From the NCBI GenBank assembly GCA_018105865.1, contig CM030848.1, forward strand, positions 11,102,699 to 11,166,698: a stretch of DNA of 64,000 bases, given 5' to 3'. How positions within the stretch are numbered: position 1 is the first letter of the stretch; each line of letters starts with the position of its first letter. A model generated the notes under the pieces. That model was given only the letters and a program-made list of their open reading frames with translations, was not told the origin of the DNA and did not search any database. The stretch is from Metaphire vulgaris. Taxonomy: Eukaryota > Annelida > Clitellata > Crassiclitellata > Megascolecidae. The position numbers and the translations under genes are program-made. Positions 19,533 through 33,122 of the stretch are shown here, piece after piece.

Positions 19533-19714
19533 CAGTGTTTTATACAGTCCTGTTAGGAGGGAGATCCCCAAAAAAAAATCTCAAAATCCCCAAAAAAAAA
19601 AAAAAAAAAATCCCAGCACTTACACAAATTTTGCTGTCTTTTCCCCTCCAACCAAGTCGATCCCCACCGAAAGTCTCATTTCCCTCAAAGGCCTGGAGTC
19701 TGGATAAAACACTG
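19533..19714. mobile_element. hAT-like MITE (CAGTGTTTTAT family)
   Basis: Ends CAGTGTTTTATACAG and CTGGATAAAACACTG, flanked by TCCATAAC (19525-19532) and CCCATAAC (19715-19722), 7 of 8 matching. Relatives are at 25209-25393 (reverse orientation) and 46893-47076. Confidence 0.87.
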
Positions 19715-19807
19715 CCCATAACGAAACGACCCACTGAATTCCAGAGTGTAATTCACGCTTAACAGATCCATTAAGGCTTAAGAAGTCAAGAAGGTGGCAT
19801 CGAAGAA

Positions 19808-20044
19808 CATAGGCGTAGTCACGGGGAGAAATACGGGTCTCCCGCCGGCCCCCTCATTCGGGTTGAGCAAAATCGTTGAGTAGTTGGGTGGGTGGGGGGT
19901 AGTATGACCGGAGAAAAAGCAAATGTGCGACAGTTAAAATAGCGCTTGGCACAAGGACCTGTTTTGCTTGTCAAGAATTTTTTAGACCCAAAAATGTGTC
20001 GCTTCGGATTTGCCCCTTATTCCGGAATGCTGGCTACGACACTG
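19808..20044. mobile_element. hAT-like MITE (CAGTGGCGTAG family)
   Basis: Starts CATAGGCGTAGTCACGG and ends CTGGCTACGACACTG. Flanks are TCGAAGAA (19800-19807) and TCGAAAAA (20045-20052), 7 of 8. The inner GCTTGTCAAGAATTTTTT motif is shared with 56637-56836. Confidence 0.8.
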
Positions 20045-20083
20045 TCGAAAAAGCCAGTAGAGACAGGCAGACAACAGCACAGG

Positions 20084-20252
20084 CAGGGGCGTAGCCAGGA
20101 ATTTGATTTGGGGGTATAATGTGATGGGGAGGTTATAAATATTTTAAAAACTTTGAAAATCTTAAAAACGCATTAAAATTTTAAGGTAGTCTGATTTTTG
20201 GGAGGTATATAACTTATATATACCGAGATACCCCTCCCGTCGCTACGCCCTG
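20084..20252. mobile_element. hAT-like MITE (CAGGGGCGTAGC family)
   Basis: Starts CAGGGGCGTAGCCAGGAAT and ends CGTCGCTACGCCCTG. Flanks AGCACAGG and AACACAGG match at 7 of 8. Same family as 30947-31085, 39688-39864, 44791-44951 and 58859-58993. Confidence 0.85.
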
Positions 20253-21671
<1,419 letters not shown>

Positions 21672-22716
21672 GAACTGCAGGAGAGAGAGAGAGTTTTAGA
21701 TTGAAATAGATAACAAAGTTTCCAGCAGCGCAAATAATGTTCTGAACCGGCTCCAATTAGTCATAAATTATTCCGTAATGTTCTTCAACTGCGAAGTTTG
21801 TGAGTTACGCGACACAAATGGTTCGAGTCTCTGAGAAATGTAAGGAGGAGAAGAAAGAAAAAGAAGAAGAAGAAAGAAGAAGAAGAAGAAGAAGAAGAAG
21901 AAGAAGAAAGAAGAAGAAGAAGAAGAAGAAGAAGAAGAAGAAAGTCGAGCTCGTCCAGCCTAATGCAATGATCTTCGTTGATAGTGACATCTTAATATGA
22001 TGTCGCAAGGGATGACATCTCCAATAACAACAACAATTAACTTATAAATCGCCATCGATTGTGTCTCGGAAGAACTAACGGTCGCTGACTTTGACACCAC
22101 CTGGACGCGTGTCTCAAGGAGACCCCGGTAGACTGGTGGGACGTAATACCTCTGAGATTCGATCCCATATTAATTGATACGAGAGATTCGGGTTCAAGTT
22201 ACGTCACCGGCCGATCTGTTACACAATAGAAAATTAAAGTTACGGCGTTTCGGATGAATCGAGTTGCTCACAGGCGGACATTGGAGATGATAACAAGGGG
22301 CATGATCTTAAACGTACAGTAAATATATTGTACACATATACTGTACTTGTGTACAGTGTATACAGTGATTTGTACATTAAACGGGTCCAATTGTTTCGTT
22401 ATCTTTCACGAGCGGCGGCGTCGGAGAATTCTCTCGTTTGTAAAAAGGTATATTTCTAAACAAAAACGTGTGTTGCCCCTCTTTTTTAAAGAAGGTAACT
22501 TTCTTCTTCCTCCTCTTCCTTCTTCTTCTTCTTCTTCTTCTTCTTCTTCTTCTTCTTCTTCTTCCGTATTACATTCTCAGAGACTCGAACCATTTGTGTC
22601 ACGTAACTCACAAACTTTGCAGTTGAAGAACATTACGGAATAATTTATGACTTATAAATTGGAGCCGATTCAGAACATTACTTACGCTGCTGGAAACTTT
22701 GTTATCTATTTCCATC

Positions 22717-22754
<38 letters not shown>

Positions 22755-22765
22755 CGCAGTTCTTT
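21672..22765. mobile_element. Foldback-like element, about 270-bp inverted arms
   Basis: The left arm (about 21672-21945) is the reverse complement of the right arm (about 22498-22765) at high identity. Both arms contain GATAACAAAGTTTCCAGCAG, AAATTATTCCGTAATGTTCT and AAATGGTTCGAGTCTCTGAG. Each arm ends outward in GAACTGC plus GA repeats and inward in GAA repeats; GA and GAA become CT and CTT on the other side. A spacer of about 550 bp lies between. Long subterminal arms with simple-repeat content are typical of foldback elements. No open frame of note in the spacer. Confidence 0.82.
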
Positions 22766-23681
22766 TTAAAGAAAACAACTGTCACTGTACGACTCTTCTT
22801 GGATATCTTACCCGCCTTTCTTTCCCGAAATGCCTCTGAAATCAAACTCGTAGCGGAGAAGAAGCATCAAGGCAGAGGTCCCGGACAGGTTATAATAATT
22901 TCATGGAATAGTAGTGCACGCGACGAAGGAATTCAGTCGACTTATTTCCCTGCGTTTGCCCCTCATAATGCGACAAGCAAAGCCCGCAGTCACGAAACAA
23001 TACCCCTTGACCCCGTTTCAATTCCCTGGTGCTTCCAACCCCCAGTCAAATTTTAATCTGCCTTTTAAGTGGTTTCAGCTTTTTTGTGTCTTTTCTGCGC
23101 CACTTTGAATTGAGTTAGTCGATCCTGATGGTTAAATAATTATAAAAGATTTGATCCTATGTACAGTATATATGCACGCATATTGTGTATTTCGATACAA
23201 AATATCTTCTCTTCCGACTGTTGATCATACAGCAGGCTTACCCATATAGCCATAGTATATACGAGGATGCCTGTGCATAGGCCTAGTAAGCCATACTGAA
23301 GCCGATGATGGCAAACAGTCTGAATTACGCGGACCCTGTTCGGTGTGAGACCGCGACACCACGTACAGGGTTCACGGCGTGGCCACTTAGCATTTCAAAC
23401 GAATTCGGACACAGTTGATCGGACACAACGGATTAATTTAAATAAAACAAGACGTAACTAGACCCACGTTTGTCTCCCCTCCTCCTCTCCATCTCCCCTC
23501 ACCCCTCCCCCCCACCCCAATCCGGCTCCCTGTATTAGCGTCATCGGGCAAAAATTCCCACCCGCCGCGGCCGGGTCGCGAAGCCAAACGCAGTCAGTCA
23601 GTCAGTCAGTCAGTCAGTCAGCCAGTCAGCCAGTCAGTCAGTTAGACAGACACAAACACACTCATACACGATCACACACTC

Positions 23682-23772
<91 letters not shown>

Positions 23773-24382
23773 AAGAGAAAGAGAGAGAGAGAGACTCCTC
23801 ACTTCACTTACTTACTTACTGAGTTCTCTGGTCGAGATACAGCGTGGGCGATATTTGATAATCGGAAATGTTTCAATTCGATCGATCCACTTTGGGCTTC
23901 TTCAGCTGGGTTTCTCCTCTAGACCAGCTTCCTATAGCTCCTTCATAGTTTTCAGACTTGTAAGTGATGACTGAGACTGATGACGGACGAATCGTGAGTC
24001 ATGAATTGTTTAGGGTGGTAGTCACAGCCGACTGGACAAACGGGGTGGGGGCCGGAGACCCCCTTTCGCCCTTAAAGATCGCCGACGCAGACCCACGAAT
24101 TAAACAGAAAAAATCAAATCATGAGCCACAAGTAAACTATAAGGATGGAGTTAGAAAACAGATTATCTGAGATTTGTGAGAGGTTGTGACCAGGGAAAAG
24201 AGAGGGGTAAAACTGGCAAAAATAGCGTGACGCATTTTATGGACGGTCGTTAGAACACCGTTCGGTAAGCATAACCTAAATAGCACATTCATACCTTCAT
24301 AATTCAACTTTCGCCACAGAAAAATATCGCATGAATGAGAGGACCTGTTTTCAAGTAACGTTTATCGATGAGATAGTAAATA
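22766..24382. other. Intergenic DNA, no gene recognised
   Basis: Mostly unique sequence with (CAGT)n at 23591-23643 and (GA)n at 23688-23793. A partial end GACGCATTTTATGGACGGTC at about 24230 resembles the Harbinger-like family terminus. Confidence 0.5.
23591..23793. repeat. Compound (CAGT)n and (GA)n microsatellite
   Basis: CAGT units, then a CA-rich bridge, then a GA run of about 100 bp with a few AAA interruptions. Confidence 0.95.
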
Positions 24383-24568
24383 CAGTGGATCCCACTTAAT
24401 CGCATACCGCTTAATTGCATAACCCGCATAATCGCATAACAGCATAAAAACCCGAACCAGTGTTTTGTGCGTACAATTAATTATCAGACGTCCCGACTAT
24501 TCGCATAGCCCAGTTAATCGCATAAGCAAGGCTTGCACGGCACCTATGCAATTAAGCGGGTTTCACTG
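24383..24568. mobile_element. pogo/Tigger-like MITE
   Basis: Ends CAGTGGATCCCACTTAATCG and GCAATTAAGCGGGTTTCACTG are imperfect inverted repeats with TA on both sides (24381-24382 and 24569-24570). The interior repeats TTAATCGCATAA. CAGTGGAxCC-type ends with TA duplication fit pogo/Tigger derivatives. Confidence 0.75.
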
Positions 24569-24610
24569 TATAGGCTATAATAATGAGACATAGCATTGAA
24601 TTCATACTTA

Positions 24611-24993
24611 GGAGCTGTCCATTAATTATGTCAACAATTTTTGGGCACCCCCTGTCAACAACTGTCAACTTTCAGTTACCCCCTATAATTATGTCAAAAA
24701 CTTTTGACCCCTTCCCAGATCAATGACAGGTCCCAATAACAAGGTTATTATTTTTGTGGTGATGACCATTTTCCCCTTTTTTGCTCATCGAGTGTCAAAA
24801 TGTGGTGGTGATGACCTTTTTGCTATGCTTTTTCCATTGTAATAAGTAGTATTTCATGAAATTTCATATTTTTTGATTACTTGTAAAAAGTGAAATTGTC
24901 GATGTCAACTTCTCCTGACCCCCCTCCCCCATGTCAACAACTGTCAAACTTTTTCAAACCCCTAAATTGTTGACGTAATTAATGGACAGCCCC
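24611..24993. mobile_element. Harbinger-like MITE with TTA duplication
   Basis: Ends GGAGCTGTCCATTAATTATG and CGTAATTAATGGACAGCCCC, with TTA at 24608-24610 and 24994-24996. The interior alternates GTCAACAACTGTCAACTTT-like direct and inverted motifs. Same superfamily as 6330-6646 but a different subfamily. Confidence 0.78.
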
Positions 24994-25208
24994 TTATGGT
25001 TGTACGCTGTAAATAACCAATTTCAATAACAGAACAGTTTCTTGTTTCAAGGAGACAGTAACCTAGGCTAGTTGCTTAGGTCCATTTGACTTCAAAATAT
25101 TGTCACAACAATATTTTAATACGTATTGTTCGGATTAACAACACACTGCAACATTTTTATATTGACTTATGCGGCTGCACCATATAGGAAAATAATCAAT
25201 TGAGACTG

Positions 25209-25393
25209 CAGTGTTTTATCTAGACTCCAGGCCTTTGGGGGAAATTGAGGCTTTTGGGGAAAATCGACTTGATTGGAGGGGAAAACGCAGTTCAATGCAA
25301 AATTTGTGTAAGTGCCGGGATTTTTTTTTGGGGGGGATTTTGAGGTTTTTGGAAGGAAAATCTTCCCTCCTAACAGGCCTGTATAAAACACTG
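25209..25393. mobile_element. hAT-like MITE (CAGTGTTTTAT family, reverse orientation)
   Basis: Ends CAGTGTTTTATCTAGACTCC and AGGCCTGTATAAAACACTG. The whole body is the reverse complement of 19533-19714. A possible target duplication, ATTGAGAC/ATTGAGAG, is offset by 2 bp on the left. Confidence 0.8.
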
Positions 25394-25924
25394 ATTGAGA
25401 GATAGTGCCATTGGGTCTCAGTAAAAGTGAAAGTGTTCTTAGTTCAATGCTATTAGGCCCCTATATTCAGTAAAGCTTGGTATAGTTATACGAGATTTTG
25501 GGGAAAGCCACTGCAGATGATTCCGTCCTACATGTTAGAACTCTCTGAACTCCGAACCGGAGGCTGAGGGGAGAGTGGGGTAAATCCACGACGCATCCGT
25601 TTCTGCGTCTCTTGGGGGGCGGGGGAGAGGGGGGCACTCGATGTGGGCAGGCACTGTCATATATCGACTTTGCAGTCTCGTATGAGATCGAAGCGTGTTT
25701 GGACACGGGAGATGTTACAAGTTATATCACAATAAATAATAAAGTATTTGCCGACGCACTTAGTACGCGAGAACAAAGAGTTGCGAAGTTGCTTTGTTCC
25801 GTTCCGCCCATTTGATCCTCCGAATCAAGGTCCCTGATATCCTTCATCTCCTCTTCCTCCTCTCCCTCCCTCTCTCCCTCCATCTCTCTGCATGCGATGA
25901 ATGTGGTGCTGCCCTCAGCGGGGA

Positions 25925-25995
25925 GGGCGTACACCCCCGGTTTTTTTGACAGACACCCCCTGCCCCTACGCTCCCTGCCAGGGATGGTGTTGGCT
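25925..25995. repeat. Dispersed repeat, reverse copy of 9910-9985
   Basis: Contains GACAGACACCCCCTGCCCC and CCAGGGATGGTGTTGGC, the reverse complement of the BTBD10-like intron repeat. Confidence 0.6.
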
Positions 25996-26141
25996 ATCAC
26001 ACAAACAGACATATGTTGAAAGTAGTATGAAGCTGCTGTGAAGGACAGTGGTGTTATGACGCAGCTGTTTCGTACTGCGTATTATATGTTCAAATCAGAA
26101 ATTTCAGTTTGCAGATGATACAAAACAACTTAAAATCACAT

Positions 26142-26162
26142 TATTATTATTGTTATTTGTTG

Positions 26163-26229
<67 letters not shown>
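26142..26229. repeat. (ATT)n microsatellite
   Basis: ATT run with a short GTT interruption at its left end. Confidence 0.95.
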
Positions 26230-26230
<1 letters not shown>

Positions 26231-27041
26231 CGAAAAACTAGCCGTATAAGACTAACACTGGACATTGACACCCCGCAATTTTGGGACATCCCCTCGAACG
26301 CAAATTCCTGGAAAAAAGCCTCGTGGGAAGTAACAACTATGGTCCCAATAGAACTTTATATCAAGCAAACAATCAAAGGGTTGTATACCGCATCTGTTTT
26401 AGGATAGACTTTTGCCAAAGGGGGGGCGCGAATGTGGTAAACCGCCACATTTTTTATTTGGTCGCGAAACGATGCACGTTTCAGCTTCTATAGATTCTGA
26501 AATCTGAATCAGCGCCCTTGCTCTTCGACTTGGAACTTTTGTCTGTTCGTGATTTGCGAGCGTCATCTCGTTGGCAAAGCGACAGGTCGCTGTTATAAGA
26601 TCCCGACTGATCGTGTGGCAGGGCGTTCACCTATGCTGGCTTCTAACTAAGTCAGTCTGCCCGTCCGTCCGTCCGTCCGTCCGTCCGTCCGTCCGTGTGA
26701 CTGTCCATGCGCATATTTTAAAGTTCGTCAGCGGGCTGACTGTCTGGAGACGAAAGGGCCTCCTCACCTGGCCCCTCACCTGGCCCCGGTTCGTTGCATT
26801 AGTCAGTGACAATCACTCACCTGTGCAGCCAATCAGAGCGGTCCTTGCCCAGGGGGACTTTAGAACCGTCGAATACCGTCGCTGTGTGTGTCTCTCCCCA
26901 CTCCCCACTCTCTATCTTTCTCTCTCTTGGACCCGGTATCATAAGAACCTAAGACAGCGGTCACCTGACGACGTATGCTTCTTAAACATAGCGTATTTTT
27001 AAGACTCTCTGTTGAGAAACCGCGTTCGCCATATTTATTAT

Positions 27042-27101
<60 letters not shown>

Positions 27102-27134
27102 GACGTTCTCGAAAAGACGGGGACAGAACAGAGG
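26230..27134. promoter_or_regulatory. Upstream region of the POU class III gene
   Basis: This is the interval immediately 5' of the intronless POU gene. It contains a (CCGT)n run at 26659-26696, an octamer-free unique stretch, and a (GA)n tract at 27050-27098 ending 36 bp before the start codon. The (GA)n tract would be 5' UTR or core promoter. I cannot point to a TATA box or a defined binding site. Confidence 0.35.
27050..27098. repeat. (GA)n tract before POU3 start codon
   Basis: About 24 GA units on the coding strand, 36 bp upstream of ATG 27135. Confidence 0.95.
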
Positions 27135-27879
27135 ATGAACGAGCTGAACGCCGTCGTTGCCGCCGCCAGCGGCCAGTACATGACCAGCGTCAGTAGCTCG
27201 ACGCCGGTTGCCCCGACGCCTTTCCGAACCACGGCCGACGGATGCCAGATCCAGAGCAGCACCGGATCGACGTACCTCCATCCGCCGCCGCCGCCGATCC
27301 AGGATGCGAAAGAGAGTCCAACGATGGGAAGCGAGATGAACTGCTACGACATGGCGACTCTGAGCATCAACGAAATGGCTGCGTCTGCACAACACCACCA
27401 CCAACAACAACAACATCATCAGCAGCAGCAGCTGCCTACGAACAACGACTACAACAGTATAGTCCTGTCGAACGGACATCATCATCATCATCAGTTTGCT
27501 GCTCCCGTGTTCGCGCATCGCCCTGAGTCCTTCGTTTACGACGACCTGCGCTCCTGGTCGTACCCTTCGGTGGCCGAAAACCATCCGACGGAAGACATGA
27601 AACCGCCGAGCCTCGTCGACGCGCGCTATTTCCAACCGCCGAACCAGGGCGCCGCCGCCCTCTACCAGTGGCACCACCACGCCGCCGGGCAGTCGCTCCC
27701 CTCCCAGTCGCTGACGGAAGGTCTTCTGCTGCAGAACTACCAGACGGCCGTACACAGGTACCCGCCGTACCACCCGAACCCCCAACATCATCATCATCAT
27801 CATCAATATTCGGTGCAGGGAAGCGGGTGGATCGAAGGCGGCGGCGGCGGCGGAGGGGGCGGGGGTGTGGGCGGCGGGG
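27135..27879 (+). CDS. POU3F: POU class III transcription factor, N-terminal part (frame 1)
   Basis: ATG at 27135 opens a long transactivation-type region rich in His, Gln, Ser, Tyr and Pro ([36 protein letters not shown]) and ending in a Gly run. Low-complexity His/Gln/Gly tracts before the POU domain are typical of Brn-1/2/4-type proteins. Synonymous sites are strongly GC-rich, unlike the AT-rich surroundings. Past about 27880 this frame becomes Arg-rich and stops at 28008-28010. The POU domain continues one base back (codon starts move from 0 to 2 modulo 3), so one base seems to be missing in the G-rich run 27838-27879. An upstream in-frame ATG at 27012 reads through the GA tract and is less likely. 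Confidence 0.85.
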
Positions 27880-28975
27880 ATCGGTCTACGAATCCACCCT
27901 GGAGGCTCCGGACTCTCAGGGAGTGGAGAGCGCGTCGGAGGAGTCGGACGGATCGCCCACTTCCGACGATCTCGAACATTTCGCCAAACAGTTCAAACAG
28001 CGCCGCATAAAGCTCGGCTTCACGCAGGCGGACGTCGGTCTCGCCCTCGGGACCCTCTACGGGAACGTCTTCTCGCAGACGACCATCTGCCGCTTCGAAG
28101 CGCTCCAGCTCAGCTTCAAGAACATGTGCAAGCTGAAGCCGCTGCTGCACAAGTGGCTGGAAGAGGCGGACGTCAGCAGCACGTCGCCGACGACGCTCGA
28201 CAAGATGACGATCCCGAACCGGAAGCGGAAGAAGCGGACGAGCATCGAGATGACCGTCAAGGGAGCGCTGGAGACGTACTTCGTCCGTCAGCCGAAGCCG
28301 ACGGCGACGGAGATCGGCCGGCTGGCCGAGCAGCTGCAGCTGGAGAAGGAGGTCGTACGCGTCTGGTTCTGCAACCGGCGACAGAAGGAGAAGCGGATGA
28401 CTCCGATCGCCATCGGAATGATGGGCCCTGGGTTCGACGACGGCGGCGGCGGCGGCGGCGACGACGACGAGATGGCGCCGATGGACAGCGGCTCAGGGGG
28501 CGACGGAACCTCTGACGGCGGCGGCGGCGGCGGCGGCGGCGACGCCCCCCCGCGCCGATCATCATCGCCGCCGGCGATCAGCAGATCGGATCGAACGCGG
28601 CGGGACAGTCGAGCTACTCCGCTTCCGTTCCGGCGCTCGTCCTGCAGCCGCAGCGGCGTCGTCGGCGTCGCGTCCGAGTTCGACTCACGCGTCGGTCAAA
28701 ACCACCACCACCACCACCACTACGACGCCAGCCTCCAGTACCACATCCATCTATCTCAGCTCGCCGCATCCTACCGCCCATCCCTCTCGTCCTTCCACCA
28801 GTCGCATCTTCCTCTTCCTCCCCTTCCTCAGCAGCAGCAGCAGCAGCTTTCCGCGATGTGTCCACCTCAACAGGTGTCCGTTGTCACGGCAACCACCTCG
28901 TCGGCCGATCAGCTGATGACGTCATCATCGGTCGAGTCTTCCATTAATTTCATTCGTTCACAGTTGGGGCATTAG
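27878..28975 (+). CDS. POU3F: POU class III transcription factor, POU domain and C-terminus (frame 2)
   Basis: Encodes a nuclear DNA-binding protein that recognises octamer-like sites and acts mainly in neural development in this class. [20 protein letters not shown] opens the POU-specific domain (about 27957-28176), which includes [20 protein letters not shown] and [18 protein letters not shown]. The homeodomain (about 28217-28400) has NRKRKKRTS and the recognition helix [36 protein letters not shown] and the [10 protein letters not shown] start identify class III. No intron interrupts the domain, as is common in this class. The tail is Gly/Asp-rich then Gln/His/Pro-rich, ending [10 protein letters not shown] and TAG 28973-28975. 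A 7-C run near 28547 may hide another indel, because a neighbouring frame is open and equally GC3-rich from about 28550 to 28660. Confidence 0.95.
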   Translation, partial: GSVYESTLEAPDSQGVESASEESDGSPTSDDLEHFAKQFKQRRIKLGFTQADVGLALGTLYGNVFSQTTICRFEALQLSFKNMCKLKPLLHKWLEEADVSSTSPTTLDKMTIPNRKRKKRTSIEMTVKGALETYFVRQPKPTATEIGRLAEQLQLEKEVVRVWFCNRRQKEKRMTPIAIGMMGPGFDDGGGGGGDDDEMAPMDSGSGGDGTSDGGGGGGGGDAPPRRSSSPPAISRSDRTRRDSRATPLPFRRSSCSRSGVVGVASEFDSRVGQNHHHHHHYDASLQYHIHLSQLAASYRPSLSSFHQSHLPLPPLPQQQQQQLSAMCPPQQVSVVTATTSSADQLMTSSSVESSINFIRSQLGH

Positions 28976-29016
28976 CGTAGAACTCTGGATCCGTAGAGTT
29001 CTCGACAAGAATCTTC

Positions 29017-29017
<1 letters not shown>

Positions 29018-29091
<74 letters not shown>
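29018..29091. repeat. (TTA)n microsatellite 40 bp after POU3 stop
   Basis: Long ATT run in the likely 3' UTR. Confidence 0.95.
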
Positions 29092-29093
<2 letters not shown>

Positions 29094-29421
29094 CGATGAT
29101 TTGAAGATTCTTGCTATACTCGCGAATCAAACTGTGCTCCCAAGTATCCGTCAGACCCGAAAAGTCTTCGTTTTTCATTCTGGAAACTGGACCGTGTGTT
29201 GTCAACAGCCCTTGTTGCCATGGATGTGATGTCGACCTGTTCGATAATTGTTCAAACAGATGTGTGTGTGTGTGTGTGAAGGATGAAAGGAAAGCCACTG
29301 ACCTGACAATCCGAACAAACGAAGAAGAGATATGCTGCTGTATATACCCCTGTGCGTTTTGACTTGGAATTTTGCCCAAATAACGGCAAAGCACAGAGCC
29401 GCGATTGTGTTCCAGAAGGAA

Positions 29422-30222
<801 letters not shown>

Positions 30223-30503
30223 ACATACAATTATACATACATACATACATACATACATACATACATACATACATACATACATACATACATACATACATAC
30301 ATACATACATACATACATACATACAATTATACATACAATTATACATACAATTATACATACAATTATACATACAATTATACATACATACATACATACATAC
30401 ATACATACATACATACATACATACATACATACATACATACATACATACATACATACATACATACATACATACATACATACATACATACATACATACATAC
30501 ATA
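30223..30503. repeat. (ACAT)n array with embedded ACATACAATTAT units
   Basis: An array of about 280 bp. Pure ACAT blocks flank a central higher-order block of five ACATACAATTAT units (30313-30378), showing a nested tandem expansion. It is not a CRISPR array: there are no unique spacers. Confidence 0.97.
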
Positions 30504-30946
30504 GGGTTAAGAAGCGATTGAAAGTGCAATATATAGTCTAACGTTTTCCGAAGTTATTAGCCTAAACTCCGTCATTTATTTGCCAAACGCAGTTGTTGTC
30601 CATCGATTTCAAAGAGAGGGAAAACTTCGCATGCTTTTGTCGACTCTGGTACAGCAAACGTGTCAATGACCCATAGTAATTTACCTCTAATGTGTTCGGC
30701 CGCTACAGGATCCACAGGAAGCTGCTAACTTAGTCATCGTGCGCTTTTAAACAAAGCGTGATCTCAACGAACCGCTACCTGTAGCTAGCAAAAGTGCAAG
30801 ACAGCAGGCCTGCATGCAAACGCTATACGTTAGAGAAACTTGTGTTCTAATATTATGGAAATGTGTGCTATTTCTATTCCATCAATAACTCACTACTCTT
30901 TTGTCTTATGTAACGACTCACTCCGCGAGAAGCTAATTATATAAAT
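30504..30946. other. Unique intergenic DNA
   Basis: Nothing recognised. Confidence 0.5.
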
Positions 30947-31085
30947 CAGGGGCGTAGCCAGGAATTTGATTTGGGGGTATAATGTGATTGGGGAGGTGGG
31001 TATAAATCTTAAAAACTTTGAAAATATTAAAAAACACATTGAAAACTTTAAGGTTACCTGATTTTTGTTGGGGGGGGGGGTGTTT
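30947..31085. mobile_element. hAT-like MITE, right end lost (CAGGGGCGTAGC family)
   Basis: CAGGGGCGTAGCCAGGAATT followed by the family body to a G run at about 31070. The expected CGCTACGCCCCTG right end is absent. Confidence 0.75.
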
Positions 31086-31487
31086 AGCATTACATTACAC
31101 TGAGAGACTAAAGCAATCGGCCTTATTTGCGATTAACGATTCTGATTACATGTAGGGCCTAAGTCAGCTGTAATGTGAGTGCTGTAAGTTGAAGTTTTTT
31201 TTTATTCTGAACTAAACAATTTTTCAACGTATATACGGTAAACTATATACAGTGTTATAATTTTGATGTGCTTACAATATTATATATAGGCCTATCAATT
31301 GATACGATGCAAAAGTGAAGAGTGACACTGCACGACGATTATGATGACAACGACAACGCGATGTTGACGACGACGACGACGACTGCTGAGTGATGCACTA
31401 ATAGTCCTGCTACTTACAATTAGCTCCAAATTAGTATAAGGTTTCCGATCGCAATCTACACTTGATCATGCATGCCCTGGAACCATA

Positions 31488-31571
<84 letters not shown>

Positions 31572-31928
31572 TACCCTGGTACTTCATTGCCAAAGGACTT
31601 ATGAAGAAATGTCCGGAAATATATAAATTTTGTTTGGCCAATTCTCGTTCAGCTCCAGTGTGTATATATATATATATATACTATAGGCCTATAGGTCTAT
31701 ATATAGCTTTATATAAAAAAATTAAATACAGGCCTAATGATTTTAGTATTTTAACTGTGGCATTGCAGTGCTGTAGGCCTATAGAACTTGCACCGACAAA
31801 TGTACGGGAAATTTGACGTTGAAACTTGTTATTAGCGCGCAAAATTCAGAGCGCGTAGGCCTATCTACAGGATTACTGCTTTCAAATCGGCATAATATTA
31901 ATAATAATACTGTAATAATAATAATACT

Positions 31929-31993
<65 letters not shown>

Positions 31994-32767
31994 GACCTGC
32001 GATTATTATTAGTATACAAGTGTTTGCTCAGGAGTTCATTAGCCCATAGTCCCTGTGGTGCGTCCGACGATCAAAGGAGATTCGACGTATATATCGGTCA
32101 TGACAATTTGCCTTTTGTGTACAGCATACAGCGCCACCACCATGCGTCCGATTTTCTGCAATTATTATTATCCGTTACGTAACCATCTCTACCGGTAAAT
32201 ACTCTCTTATTTATCAAAGAACAATCAGTTAACCACACCCTATAGCGAACACGCTCCATTTCTGGTCTACCCCGACCCAACTAGACCTATAATTTCAAGC
32301 TGTTTGAAGCCATTTTGTTGTAAGGTCGCAAGAAGATGGTCGCAACGGGTGCCGGTACTATAATCGAAAAGGGCCACAAACGAGGGTCGTTCATTTAAGA
32401 CGGGATCCATTGTTGAACAGTTCAGTAAGTCAACATTCGCCCAATATTGATGTCATTTGAACGAACAAGCGTGACATCCACTACAAAGGAATTTTAGGCC
32501 GGCGACAGTTTTGACCGATTGATTAATTACTGTAGGCCTAACCCTTGAGATTACATCAGTGTAGGTGGTGCATGTAGGCTATTGTCGGTCGCTATAGAAT
32601 ACATATATGCAAGATTTACATGATAAATTCATACGTCCTTTACCCGACTCTTTTTGCATCTCTCTCTCAGAAGAGGCAATCTGGAAAATATCTGCAGAGT
32701 TCTGAAGGAAAGTCACAGATACATCGTCAACTTTTATTTAAAATTCGAAAAAATCGCACACGACATA

Positions 32768-32828
<61 letters not shown>

Positions 32829-33065
32829 TATGAAGAAGTGTTTGAATAGTTTGCGTGGAGGAGGCAGTATCACATCGAGAGAACGCACCAGACGCCAGAC
32901 TTTAAAGCACCTGCGATGACTTTTTGAGTCAACGTTGTCGACGTGCCTTCCCTATTCCGGACTCCTGGCTACGCCACTTCTACCTCTAGTTCCATTAATT
33001 TAACAGACATTTCGACTTTAGAACGCCAACCGATGGCATGACATGCACATGCTGATATTATTATA

Positions 33066-33122
<57 letters not shown>

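Noticed and set aside
22100..22210. tRNA-like boxes (GACTGGTGGG, GAGATTCGATCCC) in the foldback spacer
   Set aside because: Spacing and flanks do not fit a tRNA or the SINE family seen elsewhere.
26571..27002. 143-codon plus-strand frame upstream of POU3
   Set aside because: It contains a (CCGT)n artefact (SVRPSVRPSVR), no domain and no splice support.
26982..28565. Long antisense and alternate frames over the POU gene
   Set aside because: GC-rich coding DNA keeps all frames open; only the frame with the POU-specific domain and homeodomain has family similarity.
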